This document shows positions 39,601 to 47,528 of a stretch of 64,000 bases of DNA, in pieces. Origin of the DNA: Paraburkholderia domus (GTDB taxonomy: Bacteria > Pseudomonadota > Gammaproteobacteria > Burkholderiales > Burkholderiaceae); the NCBI RefSeq assembly GCF_905220705.1, contig NZ_CAJNAT010000005.1, positions 186,001 through 250,000 on the forward strand, in the 5' to 3' direction. How positions within the stretch are numbered: the first letter of the stretch is position 1; each line of letters opens with the position of its first letter. The notes under the pieces were generated by a model. The model did no database searches. It was not told where the DNA came from and saw nothing but the letters and a program-made list of their open reading frames with translations. Made by a program: the position numbers and the translations under genes.

Positions 39601-42600
39601 CTTGCAATCGGCACGAACGCGTCTACGGCCTTCGGCGTAGCTAAAACGATGGCGTTGGGCTCGGGCGCTACGGCTAGCGCTGTTGGTGCCGTGGCACTGG
39701 GTGCTGGTTCGGTCGGCGATCGCGCAAATGCGGTTTCGGTCGGCAGCAGCACGGCTCAGCGTCAAATCATCAATATGGCGGCGGGTACGGCGAACACCGA
39801 TGCGGTTAACGTCAGCCAGTTGAAGGGCGTGACCGACGCGATCGGCGGCGGCGCGGGCGTGAATGGCGATGGCTCGATCAAGAAGCCGAGTTACGTCATT
39901 GGCGGCAAGACTTATACCGACGTCGGCACGGCTCTCGCAGCAGCGGGTACGGGCACGGGCGGAGACTCGGTGGTGTACGACACGTCGGCACATAGCAAAG
40001 TGACGTTTGGCGGCACGGGCGCAATGACGCCGGTGACGCTGTCGAATGTGGCGGCGGGCACGGCGAACACCGACGCTGTCAATGTGAAGCAGCTGAAGGA
40101 TCTGGGTGCAAGCTTCGACACCAGCGGCAATGTGACGGGTGGGTTCGTTGCATATGACGACTCGTCGAAGGGCTCGATCACGCTGAAGGGCGCGGGCGGC
40201 ACGACGATCACGGGTCTGAAGGCCGGTGTACTGTCGGCGACGAGCACGGACGCGGTCAATGGTTCGCAGCTGTACCAGACGAACGCGAACGTGGCGAACG
40301 TTGCGGGTAACGTGACTAACCTCACGAACGTGGTGAACAACATCACTAGCGGTACCGGCGCGGGCATCAAGTACTTCCATGTCAATTCGACGTTGGCGGA
40401 TTCGTCTGCAACCGGGACGGATGCGGTCGCGATCGGCGGTAAGGCCAGTGCGACGGCGTCGGGCTCAGTGGCGCTGGGTGCAAACTCTGTAGCGAACCGC
40501 GCGAATTCGGTGTCGGTGGGTGCGGCCGGTTCGGAGCGCCAGATCATCAACGTTGCAGCGGGCACGACGAATACCGACGCGGTGAACCTGAAGCAGCTGA
40601 AGGATCTGGGTGCGAGCTTCGACACCAGCGGCAATGTGACGGGTGGGTTCGTCGCATACGATAGCTCCGCAAAGAGCAAGGTGACGTTTGGTGGCACGGG
40701 CGCAACGGCACCGGTGACGCTGTCGAATGTGGCGGCGGGCACGGCGAACACCGACGCGGTGAACCTGAAACAGCTGAAGGATCTGGGCGCAAGCTTCGAC
40801 ACCAGCGGCAACGTGTCGGGTGCATTCGTTGCATACGACGACTCGTCGAAGGGCTCGATCACGCTGAAGGGCGCGGGCGGCACGACGATCACGGGTCTGA
40901 AGGCAGGTGTGCTGTCAGCGACGAGCACAGACGCGGTCAATGGTTCGCAGCTGTACCAGACGAACGCGAACGTGACTAACCTCACGAACGTGGTGAACAA
41001 CATCACCAGCGGTACCGGCGCGGGCATCAAGTACTTCCATGTCAATTCGACGTTGGCGGATTCGTCTGCAACCGGGACGGATGCGGTCGCGATCGGCGGT
41101 AATGCCAGTGCGACGACATCGGGTTCAGTCGCCCTGGGTGCAAACTCTGTAGCGAACCGCGCGAATTCGGTGTCGGTGGGTGCGGCCGGTTCGGAGCGCC
41201 AGATCATCAACGTTGCGGCGGGCACGACGAATACCGACGCGGTGAACCTGAAGCAGCTGAAGGATCTGGGCGCAAGCTTCGACACCAGCGGCAATGTGAC
41301 GGGTGGGTTCGTTGCATACGACAGCTCTGCAAAGAGCAAGGTGACGTTCGGCGGCACGGGCGCAACGACGCCGGTGACGCTGTCGAACGTGGCAGCAGGC
41401 ACGGCCAACACCGACGCGGTGAACCTGAAGCAGCTGAAGGATCTGGGCGCAAGCTTCGACACCAGCGGCAACGTGTCGGGTGCGTTCGTTGCATACGACG
41501 ATTCATCGAAGGGTTCGATCACGCTGAAGGGCGCGAGCGGCACGACGATCACGGGTCTGAAGGCCGGTGTGCTGTCGGCGACGAGTACGGATGCGGTCAA
41601 CGGTTCGCAGCTCTTCCAGACGAACGCGAACGTGGCGAACGTTGCAGGTAATGTGACTAACCTCACGAACGTGGTGAACAACATCACCAGCGGCACCGGC
41701 GCGGGCATCAAGTACTTCCATGTCAATTCGACGTTGGCTGACTCGTCAGCAACTGGCACGGATGCCGTTGCGATCGGCCCGAAGGCATTGGCAACGGCGA
41801 AAAACTCGGTGGCACTGGGCGCGAACGCGACCACGACAGCCAATCTGGGCGCAGTGGCATACCAGGCTGCCAGTGGCACGCTGTCTGGCCTCACGCCGGT
41901 GGGTGAGGTATCGGTTGGTTCGGTCAACAACGAACGCCGCGTGACCAACGTAGCGGCGGGTGCCGCCGCCACCGACGCCGTGAACGTCAGCCAGTTGCAG
42001 GCGGCTGTGGTTTCTGGCACGGGTGCGGCAACGGCTGACGCCGTGAAGTACGACTCCTCGTCGCATGACAAGATCACGCTGGGCGGCAGCAGTGTGGCAA
42101 TGCCGGTGGCATTGACCAACCTCGCCGCAGGATCTGTCACCACCAACAGCCGCGATGCCGTGAACGGCTCGCAGTTGTTCGGCGTGTCGCAGAGCGTTGC
42201 AGACGCGTTGGGTGGTGGGTCGTCGGTGAGCCCAAGCGGCACAGTAACGAAGCCGGGCTATGCGGTTGATGGTCAGACTTACACCGATGTAGGCTCCGCG
42301 CTCGACGCAGTGTCCGCAACGGTGGGTTCGATTAACAATACGATCTCGAACACGACGAAATACATCAAGGTGGTGTCGACGGCATCGGCAGCGACGGCTA
42401 ACGGCGGCGAAGCGGTCGCTATCGGCGGTAATTCGTTCGCGAGCGCGAACAAGGCGATCGCCATCGGTTCAGGTGCGCGCGCGCAGTTCGACAATTCCGT
42501 GGCGCTTGGCGCAAATGCAGTTGTATCGGCGGAAAACACGGTATCGATTGGTCGCAGCGGTTCAGAAAAGCGCATCATGAACGTGGCCGACGGTTTGACT

Positions 42601-45213
42601 GATACTGATGCCGCAACAGTTGGCCAATTGCACGCGCTGCAAACGCAGTTTGCTCAGCAGTCCAGTGGTGTGCGCTCGATGCTGTTGGGTGCTACGCCGG
42701 TCACGAGCTACATCGCTGTTAGCAGCAATGTGACGGCTGGCGGCGAAGGTACGACGGTCGACAACACTAAGCTGAATGCCATGGCGATCGGTCCGTCGGC
42801 GGTGTCGAACGGCGAAAATGCGCTGGCAGTTGGTGCGCAAGCGCTCGCCAGCGTGGATGGTACGACGGCCGTCGGCTCAGGTGCTGCTGCACTGGCCAAT
42901 AATGCGACCGTGATCGGTAAGGGTGCCTCGACCAGCGATGAAGCTGTCAACGGCGTCGCGATCGGTTACAACGCACAAGCTGAGGGAGCTAACTCGTTGG
43001 CGTTTGGCTCCAAGGCGCAATCGCTCGGCGGTGATTCGATCGCGATGGGCAGTCAGGCTGTAACCAGCGCGGCTGCAACGAAGTCGATGGCGCTCGGCAC
43101 AGGTGCGACCGTAACGGCAGCCGGCGCAGTTGCACTGGGTAGCGGTGCGATCGGCGATCGTGCGAACGCGGTTTCAGTGGGCAGCAGTACCGCTCAACGT
43201 CAGATCATCAACGTGGCGGATGGCACGCAAAATAACGACGCGGTCAACCTCGGTCAGATGAGCCGTGCCATCGCGGCTGTTTCGGGCGGCGGTTCGGCTG
43301 ACGCGGTCGTCTATGACACGTCGGTGCACGACAAGCTGACGCTCGGTGGCGCAACTTCGACGACCCCTGTTGCATTGACCAATGTCGCGGCCGGCCAGGT
43401 CACGTCCAGCAGCAAGGACGCAGTGAACGGCGCACAGTTGTACAACACAGCCTCCAGCGTGGCAACCGCACTCGGCGGTGGCGCGACGGTGGGCACGGAT
43501 GGCAAGGTGTCGAAACCGGCCTATACCCTGAACGGCAATACGTACACCGACGTTGCTGCAGCGTTGAGCGCAGTGAACGACAAGGCGGGCAGCGGTTCGA
43601 CCGACGGTGTGGTTTACGACACACCGGCGCACGACAAGGTGTCGCTGGGCGGTGTTGGTGCAAAGACGCCGGTGACGGTATCGAACGTGGCCGATGGCGT
43701 GGCGAACAACGACGCGGTGAACGTGAAGCAGCTGAAGGCACTGGGAGCAGGGTTCGATTCGAGCGGCAACGTAACGAGTGCATTCGTTGCGTATGACGAC
43801 GCGAACAAGGCGCAGGTGACGTTTGGCGGTGCCGGTTCGACGACGCCGGTGGTGCTGGCCAACGTGGCAGCAGGCCAGGTCAGCTCGGCCAGCAGGCAGG
43901 CCGTCAACGGCTCGCAACTGTACGGTGCGATGAGCAGCACGGCCGCGGCACTGGGTGGCGGCTCGACGGTGGGTTCGGACGGTAAGGTCTCGACACCGAG
44001 CTATAAGGTGAGCGGCAACACGTACACGGGCGTTGGCGCAGCGTTGGCCGCGTTGGACGCGAAGGCAACGACCGGCTCGCCGGACGGCGTGGTATATGAC
44101 ACGTCGACGCACGACAGGCTGACGCTGGGCAACACGGGCACGCCGGTGACGGTGGCCAACGTGGCCGACGCGAAGAGCGACGACGAAGCAGTGAACCTCA
44201 AGCAATTGAAGGAAGCTGGTTTGACCGTCGACACGTCGGGCAACGTGACCAACTCGTTCATCGCCTATGACAACGCCACCAAGGGCACGGTGACCTTCAA
44301 CGCGGGCGGTGCTCCGACCCAGCTGAAGAACGTGGCTGCGGGTACCGATGCAACCGACGCTGTCAACTTCGGCCAGATGCAGACGTATGTGGCGCAGAAC
44401 GCCGGTAGCGGTGGCACGGCGAATGGCGTGGCCTACGACGACGCATCGAAGAGCAAGGTGACGCTGGGTGGCGCGGGTTCCACGACGCCGGTGACGCTGA
44501 CGAATGTGGCAGCAGGTACGAGCGCGACGGACGCGGTGAACTACTCGCAGTTCTCGAGCCTCCAGAGCGTGGTGAACAACCTCTCCAACGGCGGCGCGGG
44601 TAACACGACCTACGTCAACATCGACAACAGCAGCACGGGTGGTACTGCGGCGGTGGCTTCGGGCACGGACGCGATTGCAATCGGTAACGGTGCCTCGGCA
44701 ACGGGTACCGAGGCGATTGCGATCGGCAAGGGCACTACGACCGCGGGTGACAACTCGGTCGCGCTGGGTGGCGGTTCGTCCGCACCGAACGCGAACGCGG
44801 TGGCGCTGGGTGCGAACTCGACGACGGATCGCGATAACTCGGTATCGGTGGGCTCTGCCGGTAACGAGCGTCAGATCACCAACGTCGCTGCCGGTACGCA
44901 GGCAACCGATGCAGTCAACCTTGGTCAGTTGAACAACGCGATGGGTGGCATGCAGCAGTCCATCAACAACGTTGACCGCAGTGCAGCCAAGGGTATTGCT
45001 TCGGCATCGGCGCTGAATATCGTCACGCCGTACCTGCCGGGTCGTACCACGCTGAACGCGGGTGTTGCCAACTACCGTGGTTACCAGGCTGTTGGTCTGG
45101 GCGTGTCCCGCTGGAATGAGAAGGGCACGATCAACTACAACCTTGGCGTGTCCTCCTCGGGTGGCAACAGCACCATCGTCCGCGCTGGTATCGGCATCGT
45201 TCTGGGCAACTAA
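36691..45213 (+). CDS. Giant trimeric autotransporter adhesin (YadA/Hia type)
   Basis: A 2840-residue type Vc surface adhesin. The ATG at 36691 starts the extended signal peptide (MNKVYKSVWNAKAGTYVAAA), with its hydrophobic part at 36-56, so the upstream ATG at 36616 is rejected. A unique region and a Gly/Ser/Thr linker (about 125 to 145) come next. Many YadA-head repeats (AIGxxAxAxxxxSVALG) follow, separated by stalk units with the neck pattern NVAAGTxxTDAVNxxQL and by KYFHVNSTLADS or KYIKVVSTAS starts. A Thr-Pro linker is at about 308-318. Residues about 2747-2840 are the trimeric outer-membrane barrel (INNVDRSAAKGIASASAL; VRAGIGIVLGN). It should mediate attachment or autoaggregation. Internal 660- and 681-bp near-identical repeats are listed separately. 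Divergent from the Tad operon and upstream of OmpA-family copy B. Confidence 0.95.
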   Translation: MNKVYKSVWNAKAGTYVAAAETAKGSGKKSSRSARNVAISAVGLFSALGAVNSAYAYFSIDYTSIGGSGISDGWNADGSQHDFTLRVPNITSAVNAGVKPGDTIAVTGGYSGTCIVDAQMECKGVFAGASGGSGSGTGTGTGGNTGGGISLEDAYQYVYQKNDLKYFHVSSTKPDSVASGADAMGIGPHAVASGTDNIAIGDEALASGGNYAIAIGGGAQAAANGAVAVGQTAQATNSSALALGNQASALATNAVALGAGSVAVRANTVSVGRPGGERQIVNVAPGTAGTDAVNLDQLRAAVSGGTPTPTPTPTPVDLKYFHANSTLADSVAGGAESVAIGGNATANANNSVALGANSLANRANVVSVGSSGAERQITNLAAGTSDTDAVNVKQLNTSIASAVTGGTLPDLVKYDDSTHATLTLGGADSTTPVALLNVKAGAVNGKSTDAVNGAQLYNLQESATSSFQTLTNLIIDTDNRTYGLAQSVAAAMGGGSKANQLDNTISAPAYAVDGTTYNNVGDAIGALASASTGTDAVKYDTSSHDKVTLRGSGSTTPVALTNVAAGQITSSSSDAVNGSQLYGTANSVAAALGGNSSVGADGKVSKPAYTLDGSTYNDVGAALNAVNAKASSGSTDGVVYDTSAHNKVTFGGTTAGHPAVTLTNVAAGQITSSSNDAVNGSQLYGAMASTAAALGGNSAVQPDGTVSKPAYTVAGTTYNDVGSAIDAVGTAVGDINNNVASTTKYIKVVSTASGATANGAESVAIGGNAFASATKSLAIGSGARAQFDNSVALGANSVVTDPNTVSIGRSGSERRIMNVAAGTNDTDAATVGQLNALQKQVVQQSSGVRSMLLGATPVTSYIAVSSNITPGMDPTSVDNTKLNAMAIGPGAESNGANSLAVGAKSLASLDGTTAVGSGAAAMALNATVIGNGATTSGDANNGVAIGYNASAEGVNAMGIGYNAHGQGDDSLAIGTNASTAFGVAKTMALGSGATASAVGAVALGAGSVGDRANAVSVGSSTAQRQIINMAAGTANTDAVNVSQLKGVTDAIGGGAGVNGDGSIKKPSYVIGGKTYTDVGTALAAAGTGTGGDSVVYDTSAHSKVTFGGTGAMTPVTLSNVAAGTANTDAVNVKQLKDLGASFDTSGNVTGGFVAYDDSSKGSITLKGAGGTTITGLKAGVLSATSTDAVNGSQLYQTNANVANVAGNVTNLTNVVNNITSGTGAGIKYFHVNSTLADSSATGTDAVAIGGKASATASGSVALGANSVANRANSVSVGAAGSERQIINVAAGTTNTDAVNLKQLKDLGASFDTSGNVTGGFVAYDSSAKSKVTFGGTGATAPVTLSNVAAGTANTDAVNLKQLKDLGASFDTSGNVSGAFVAYDDSSKGSITLKGAGGTTITGLKAGVLSATSTDAVNGSQLYQTNANVTNLTNVVNNITSGTGAGIKYFHVNSTLADSSATGTDAVAIGGNASATTSGSVALGANSVANRANSVSVGAAGSERQIINVAAGTTNTDAVNLKQLKDLGASFDTSGNVTGGFVAYDSSAKSKVTFGGTGATTPVTLSNVAAGTANTDAVNLKQLKDLGASFDTSGNVSGAFVAYDDSSKGSITLKGASGTTITGLKAGVLSATSTDAVNGSQLFQTNANVANVAGNVTNLTNVVNNITSGTGAGIKYFHVNSTLADSSATGTDAVAIGPKALATAKNSVALGANATTTANLGAVAYQAASGTLSGLTPVGEVSVGSVNNERRVTNVAAGAAATDAVNVSQLQAAVVSGTGAATADAVKYDSSSHDKITLGGSSVAMPVALTNLAAGSVTTNSRDAVNGSQLFGVSQSVADALGGGSSVSPSGTVTKPGYAVDGQTYTDVGSALDAVSATVGSINNTISNTTKYIKVVSTASAATANGGEAVAIGGNSFASANKAIAIGSGARAQFDNSVALGANAVVSAENTVSIGRSGSEKRIMNVADGLTDTDAATVGQLHALQTQFAQQSSGVRSMLLGATPVTSYIAVSSNVTAGGEGTTVDNTKLNAMAIGPSAVSNGENALAVGAQALASVDGTTAVGSGAAALANNATVIGKGASTSDEAVNGVAIGYNAQAEGANSLAFGSKAQSLGGDSIAMGSQAVTSAAATKSMALGTGATVTAAGAVALGSGAIGDRANAVSVGSSTAQRQIINVADGTQNNDAVNLGQMSRAIAAVSGGGSADAVVYDTSVHDKLTLGGATSTTPVALTNVAAGQVTSSSKDAVNGAQLYNTASSVATALGGGATVGTDGKVSKPAYTLNGNTYTDVAAALSAVNDKAGSGSTDGVVYDTPAHDKVSLGGVGAKTPVTVSNVADGVANNDAVNVKQLKALGAGFDSSGNVTSAFVAYDDANKAQVTFGGAGSTTPVVLANVAAGQVSSASRQAVNGSQLYGAMSSTAAALGGGSTVGSDGKVSTPSYKVSGNTYTGVGAALAALDAKATTGSPDGVVYDTSTHDRLTLGNTGTPVTVANVADAKSDDEAVNLKQLKEAGLTVDTSGNVTNSFIAYDNATKGTVTFNAGGAPTQLKNVAAGTDATDAVNFGQMQTYVAQNAGSGGTANGVAYDDASKSKVTLGGAGSTTPVTLTNVAAGTSATDAVNYSQFSSLQSVVNNLSNGGAGNTTYVNIDNSSTGGTAAVASGTDAIAIGNGASATGTEAIAIGKGTTTAGDNSVALGGGSSAPNANAVALGANSTTDRDNSVSVGSAGNERQITNVAAGTQATDAVNLGQLNNAMGGMQQSINNVDRSAAKGIASASALNIVTPYLPGRTTLNAGVANYRGYQAVGLGVSRWNEKGTINYNLGVSSSGGNSTIVRAGIGIVLGN
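40369..41028 (+). repeat. Adhesin tandem repeat, unit 1 (660 bp, 220 codons)
   Basis: Runs from the codons for KYFHVNSTLADSSATG to the next occurrence of the same words. Nearly identical at the DNA level to unit 2, differing by scattered substitutions and by lacking 21 bp that encode ANVAGNV. A partial copy of its second half lies upstream (about 40010-40368). Confidence 0.85.
41029..41709 (+). repeat. Adhesin tandem repeat, unit 2 (681 bp, 227 codons)
   Basis: The second near-identical copy, 21 bp longer than unit 1 because of the extra ANVAGNV heptad-like segment. A third unit starts at 41710 with the same words but diverges after DAVAIG. In-frame recombination between units would change stalk length by about 220 residues. 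Confidence 0.85.
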
Positions 45214-45215
45214 GG

Positions 45216-45233
45216 CAAGGCCGCAAGGCCTTG
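45216..45233 (+). repeat. Small hairpin after the adhesin stop codon
   Basis: CAAGGCC and GGCCTTG form a 7-bp stem around a GCAA tetraloop, two bases after the stop. Probably part of the 3' end structure that continues in the larger hairpin 28 bp further on. Confidence 0.55.
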
Positions 45234-45260
45234 AATAGAAGTCTGAAACGTTAGCTGTCT

Positions 45261-45296
45261 GGGTCGCACGGGAAGCTTCCGTGCGACCCTCTTTCC
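45261..45296 (+). terminator. Terminator-like hairpin after the adhesin gene
   Basis: GGGTCGCACGG (45261-45271) and CCGTGCGACCC (45279-45289) pair over 11 bp around GAAGCTT, followed by TCTTTCC. The OmpA-family ATG is only 14 bp further, so this is a partial terminator or a processing hairpin within an adhesin-OmpA operon. Confidence 0.65.
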
Positions 45297-45309
45297 ATGA
45301 GAAACAGAC

Positions 45310-46413
45310 ATGAAGTATTCATTGATTGCCATCGCGCTTGCCGCGATGCTGGCAGGCTGTTCGTCGTCCGCGACGCGAGACCGCCTGCAGATCCAGGACC
45401 CGACCGTCCTGCAAACCGGGTTCAGCGCGACGCAGAGCCAGGCCGCCGGGGCAGTGACGCCGCAGTGGATCCAGACCTACGGCGGGGCGCACAACGGCGC
45501 GGCGCTCACGGCGATCCAGACGCGGCTGAACGCGCTCGGTGAGCGCAAGGCCAACTATTTTGGCGAGAAGGCACAGTGCTGGGTCAACGCCGCGCGCGAC
45601 GAACGGTCCGCTCGCGACGGCTGGGGCTTCGTCGAAGAGGCGCTGTACGAAGCGAACCGGCTGACCACGGCGCTCGAAACCGGGCAGGGACTTTCGGTCG
45701 ACAACCCGGAGTTGCGCACCGCTTCAGTGGTGCGCCCGGATCTGTGGAAGCAGATCCTTGCTGCGAAGACCTCGCCGCTGTTCGCGCAGTGCCAGGAAGC
45801 GCAGCGGCTGACGGCGTGCTCGGAAGTCGAGCTGATTCACGCGGGCCATGAAGCGTGGACGCGTGATTTCAGTGAGAGCCAGCGTCTGGTGGATGGTGTC
45901 GAGACGGGCGTGCCGGGTATCGGCGCGGCGCTCGAGGCCTGCACGCCGCCGCCGGTGGCTGCGCCTGTCGCTTCGCCGATCCCGCAGAAGATGACGTTGC
46001 AGGCGGACGCGACCTTCCGGTTCGACAGGGGCGACCTGGCCGGCATGCTGCCGGGTGGCAAGGCGAAGTTGGACCAGTTGGTGCACGATCTTCGGCAGGT
46101 GGATGATGTGACGAGCATCCGTATCGAAGGCTATACGGACCGCCTGGGTAGCGACAGCTACAACCGTCAGCTGTCGGCAAAGCGTGCGGAGACGGTGAAG
46201 CGTTATCTGCAGAGCGGTGGTGTGAACACGCCGATGAGCGCACGCGGCCGAGGCAAGGAAGAGCCGGTGGTGCAGTGTAGCAACCGTGGCCAGCAGGCGC
46301 TGATCGACTGCCTGGCGCCCAACCGCCGGGTGGAGCTGGACTTTGCGCGCAGCAGCAATGCGCAGGCAACGGCTGTGCCGCAGGTGCAGCAGATACAGCA
46401 GCAGGGGCAGTAA
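45310..46413 (+). CDS. OmpA-family lipoprotein, copy B
   Basis: A 367-residue outer-membrane lipoprotein, paralogue of the protein at 21490-22536. The lipobox is LAGC in MKYSLIAIALAAMLAGCSSS. The shared N-terminal domain has RPDLWKQI, ACSEVELIHAGHEAWTRDF and WGFVEEALYEA. The C-terminal peptidoglycan-binding OmpA domain reads FRFDRGDLAGMLPGGKAKLD and EGYTDRLGSDSYNRQLS, ending in a Gln-rich tail absent from copy A. It starts 97 bp after the adhesin gene. Clamping the giant adhesin anchor to peptidoglycan, or assisting its trimer, is a reasonable position-based guess. OmpA-family genes linked to trimeric autotransporter genes are known from other bacteria, such as SadB with SadA as an accessory lipoprotein, though that is not the same family. 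Confidence 0.85.
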   Translation: MKYSLIAIALAAMLAGCSSSATRDRLQIQDPTVLQTGFSATQSQAAGAVTPQWIQTYGGAHNGAALTAIQTRLNALGERKANYFGEKAQCWVNAARDERSARDGWGFVEEALYEANRLTTALETGQGLSVDNPELRTASVVRPDLWKQILAAKTSPLFAQCQEAQRLTACSEVELIHAGHEAWTRDFSESQRLVDGVETGVPGIGAALEACTPPPVAAPVASPIPQKMTLQADATFRFDRGDLAGMLPGGKAKLDQLVHDLRQVDDVTSIRIEGYTDRLGSDSYNRQLSAKRAETVKRYLQSGGVNTPMSARGRGKEEPVVQCSNRGQQALIDCLAPNRRVELDFARSSNAQATAVPQVQQIQQQGQ

Positions 46414-46420
46414 CAGCGGA

Positions 46421-46453
46421 TGGCCGCGCCTTTTCGGTGCGGCCATTCCTTTT
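46421..46453 (+). terminator. Rho-independent terminator after OmpA copy B
   Basis: TGGCCGCGCC (46421-46430) pairs with GGTGCGGCCA (46436-46445) over 10 bp with one G-U pair, loop TTTTC, followed by TTCCTTTT. A good intrinsic terminator 8 bp after the stop codon, ending the adhesin-OmpA transcript. Confidence 0.8.
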
Positions 46454-46910
46454 GATCGGTAGTACTGCAGCACGTATCAATCGGAATCAACTCAATCGTT
46501 ACGGTGCCTGAGTATCTCGTGCGCTACGGCGAGGTTCTTTCTCACGAGCGCGAACGAGGTTTGCGCTCGCTTCTTACCCAACTTCACGTCAGGTTCGCCA
46601 CGTCATCAACGGCGGACTACACCCATCAAACATGCTGCCGTGCCCGAAGCCGCAGCACCTCCTCCCTTTCCAGTTGGCCACAGGTAGCACGCGAATAATT
46701 CGATTTCAAGCGTTTGGAACCAGCGTTTTCGCGTAGGGGCTTTTAAATCCGCGGGGGTAGGAGAATTCTTGCGAATGTTGCGGAATTATCAAACCATCGA
46801 GTCGAAAAAATTTGTCATCCTTATTGTTAAAATTTTGTTCGATTCACAGTCTGGGCTAATTCGATTCGCGTATGCGCCCATTGGTTAGTGATTAAAGAGT
46901 GGAGCGATAA
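46454..46910. other. Gap upstream of response regulator B
   Basis: 457 bp without a convincing gene. A 64-codon frame at 46504-46698 has no ribosome site or recognisable protein. The last 170 bp (46740-46910) are strikingly AT-rich for this genome and should hold the promoter of the regulator. GGAG at 46902-46905, four bases before the ATG, is its likely ribosome site. Confidence 0.6.
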
Positions 46911-47519
46911 ATGAAGAGAATTGTGATTATTGATGATCACCCGATGATCCGTGGAACGATAGCCAGCGTGCTGAGCAGCGACCCGGAAGTGGAACTCGTC
47001 GGTGCGTGTGGCGATGGTGAGGATGGTCTGAAAATGGTCCTCACCGAAAATCCCGATCTGGTCATTCTTGATCTGGACTTGCCGCGGCTTGACGGTTTGT
47101 CGATGATCCGTCGTATTCGGGCGCTTAACACCAAAATTAGCATTGTCGTTCTATCAGCTAAACCGGAGCACGTGATGGCTGGTTATACGCGCGTTGCCGG
47201 CGCAAATGGCTATGTCGGCAAGGGGCGGGAAATCAGTGAGCTGATTACCGCCGTGAAGTCCGTGTTGTTCGGCTATGACTGCTTTCCGGCCGATACCGCA
47301 AATTCGGCGCAGGAAAACGGATTAAACACACTGTCGGCGCGCGAGGTGGAGGTGTTGCAATATCTGGCGCGTGGCGTGAGCAACCGGGATATCGCGAGCC
47401 GTCTATTTCTGAGTGACAAGACGGTGAGCACGTATAAGAGCCGTATTCAGGAAAAACTGGGTTTGTCTTCGTTGGCCGCGTTGATCGAGTTCGCCTCGCT
47501 GCACCGGCTGATCGACTGA
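46911..47519 (+). CDS. NarL/BvgA-type response regulator, copy B
   Basis: A 202-residue response regulator, paralogous to the one at 22657-23292. The receiver keeps the acidic pair in VIIDDHPMIRG, Asp54 in ILDLDLPRLDG and the lysine in GYVGKGREI. The LuxR-type helix-turn-helix reads LSAREVEVLQYLARGVSNRD and RLFLSDKTVSTYKSRIQEKL. All activity residues are present. It is followed after 9 bp by a degenerate kinase-Hpt protein and then a single-helix membrane protein, all on the same strand. EvgA/BvgA is the closest familiar type by sequence feel. Likely targets are the adhesin and Tad genes; this is from position only. Confidence 0.9.
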   Translation: MKRIVIIDDHPMIRGTIASVLSSDPEVELVGACGDGEDGLKMVLTENPDLVILDLDLPRLDGLSMIRRIRALNTKISIVVLSAKPEHVMAGYTRVAGANGYVGKGREISELITAVKSVLFGYDCFPADTANSAQENGLNTLSAREVEVLQYLARGVSNRDIASRLFLSDKTVSTYKSRIQEKLGLSSLAALIEFASLHRLID

Positions 47520-47528
47520 GCGTTCAAG

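Noticed and set aside
40000..41760. Regular repeats that might suggest a CRISPR array
   Set aside because: The units are hundreds of bases long, in frame and translated in the adhesin; there are no short repeats with unique spacers and no cas genes.
39912..42242. A 776-codon minus-strand open frame inside the adhesin gene
   Set aside because: It reflects the repeats of the adhesin read backwards; no start context and no recognisable domain.
46504..46698. A 64-codon plus-strand frame in the gap before regulator B
   Set aside because: No ribosome site, no hydrophobic or known segment, and it follows a strong terminator.
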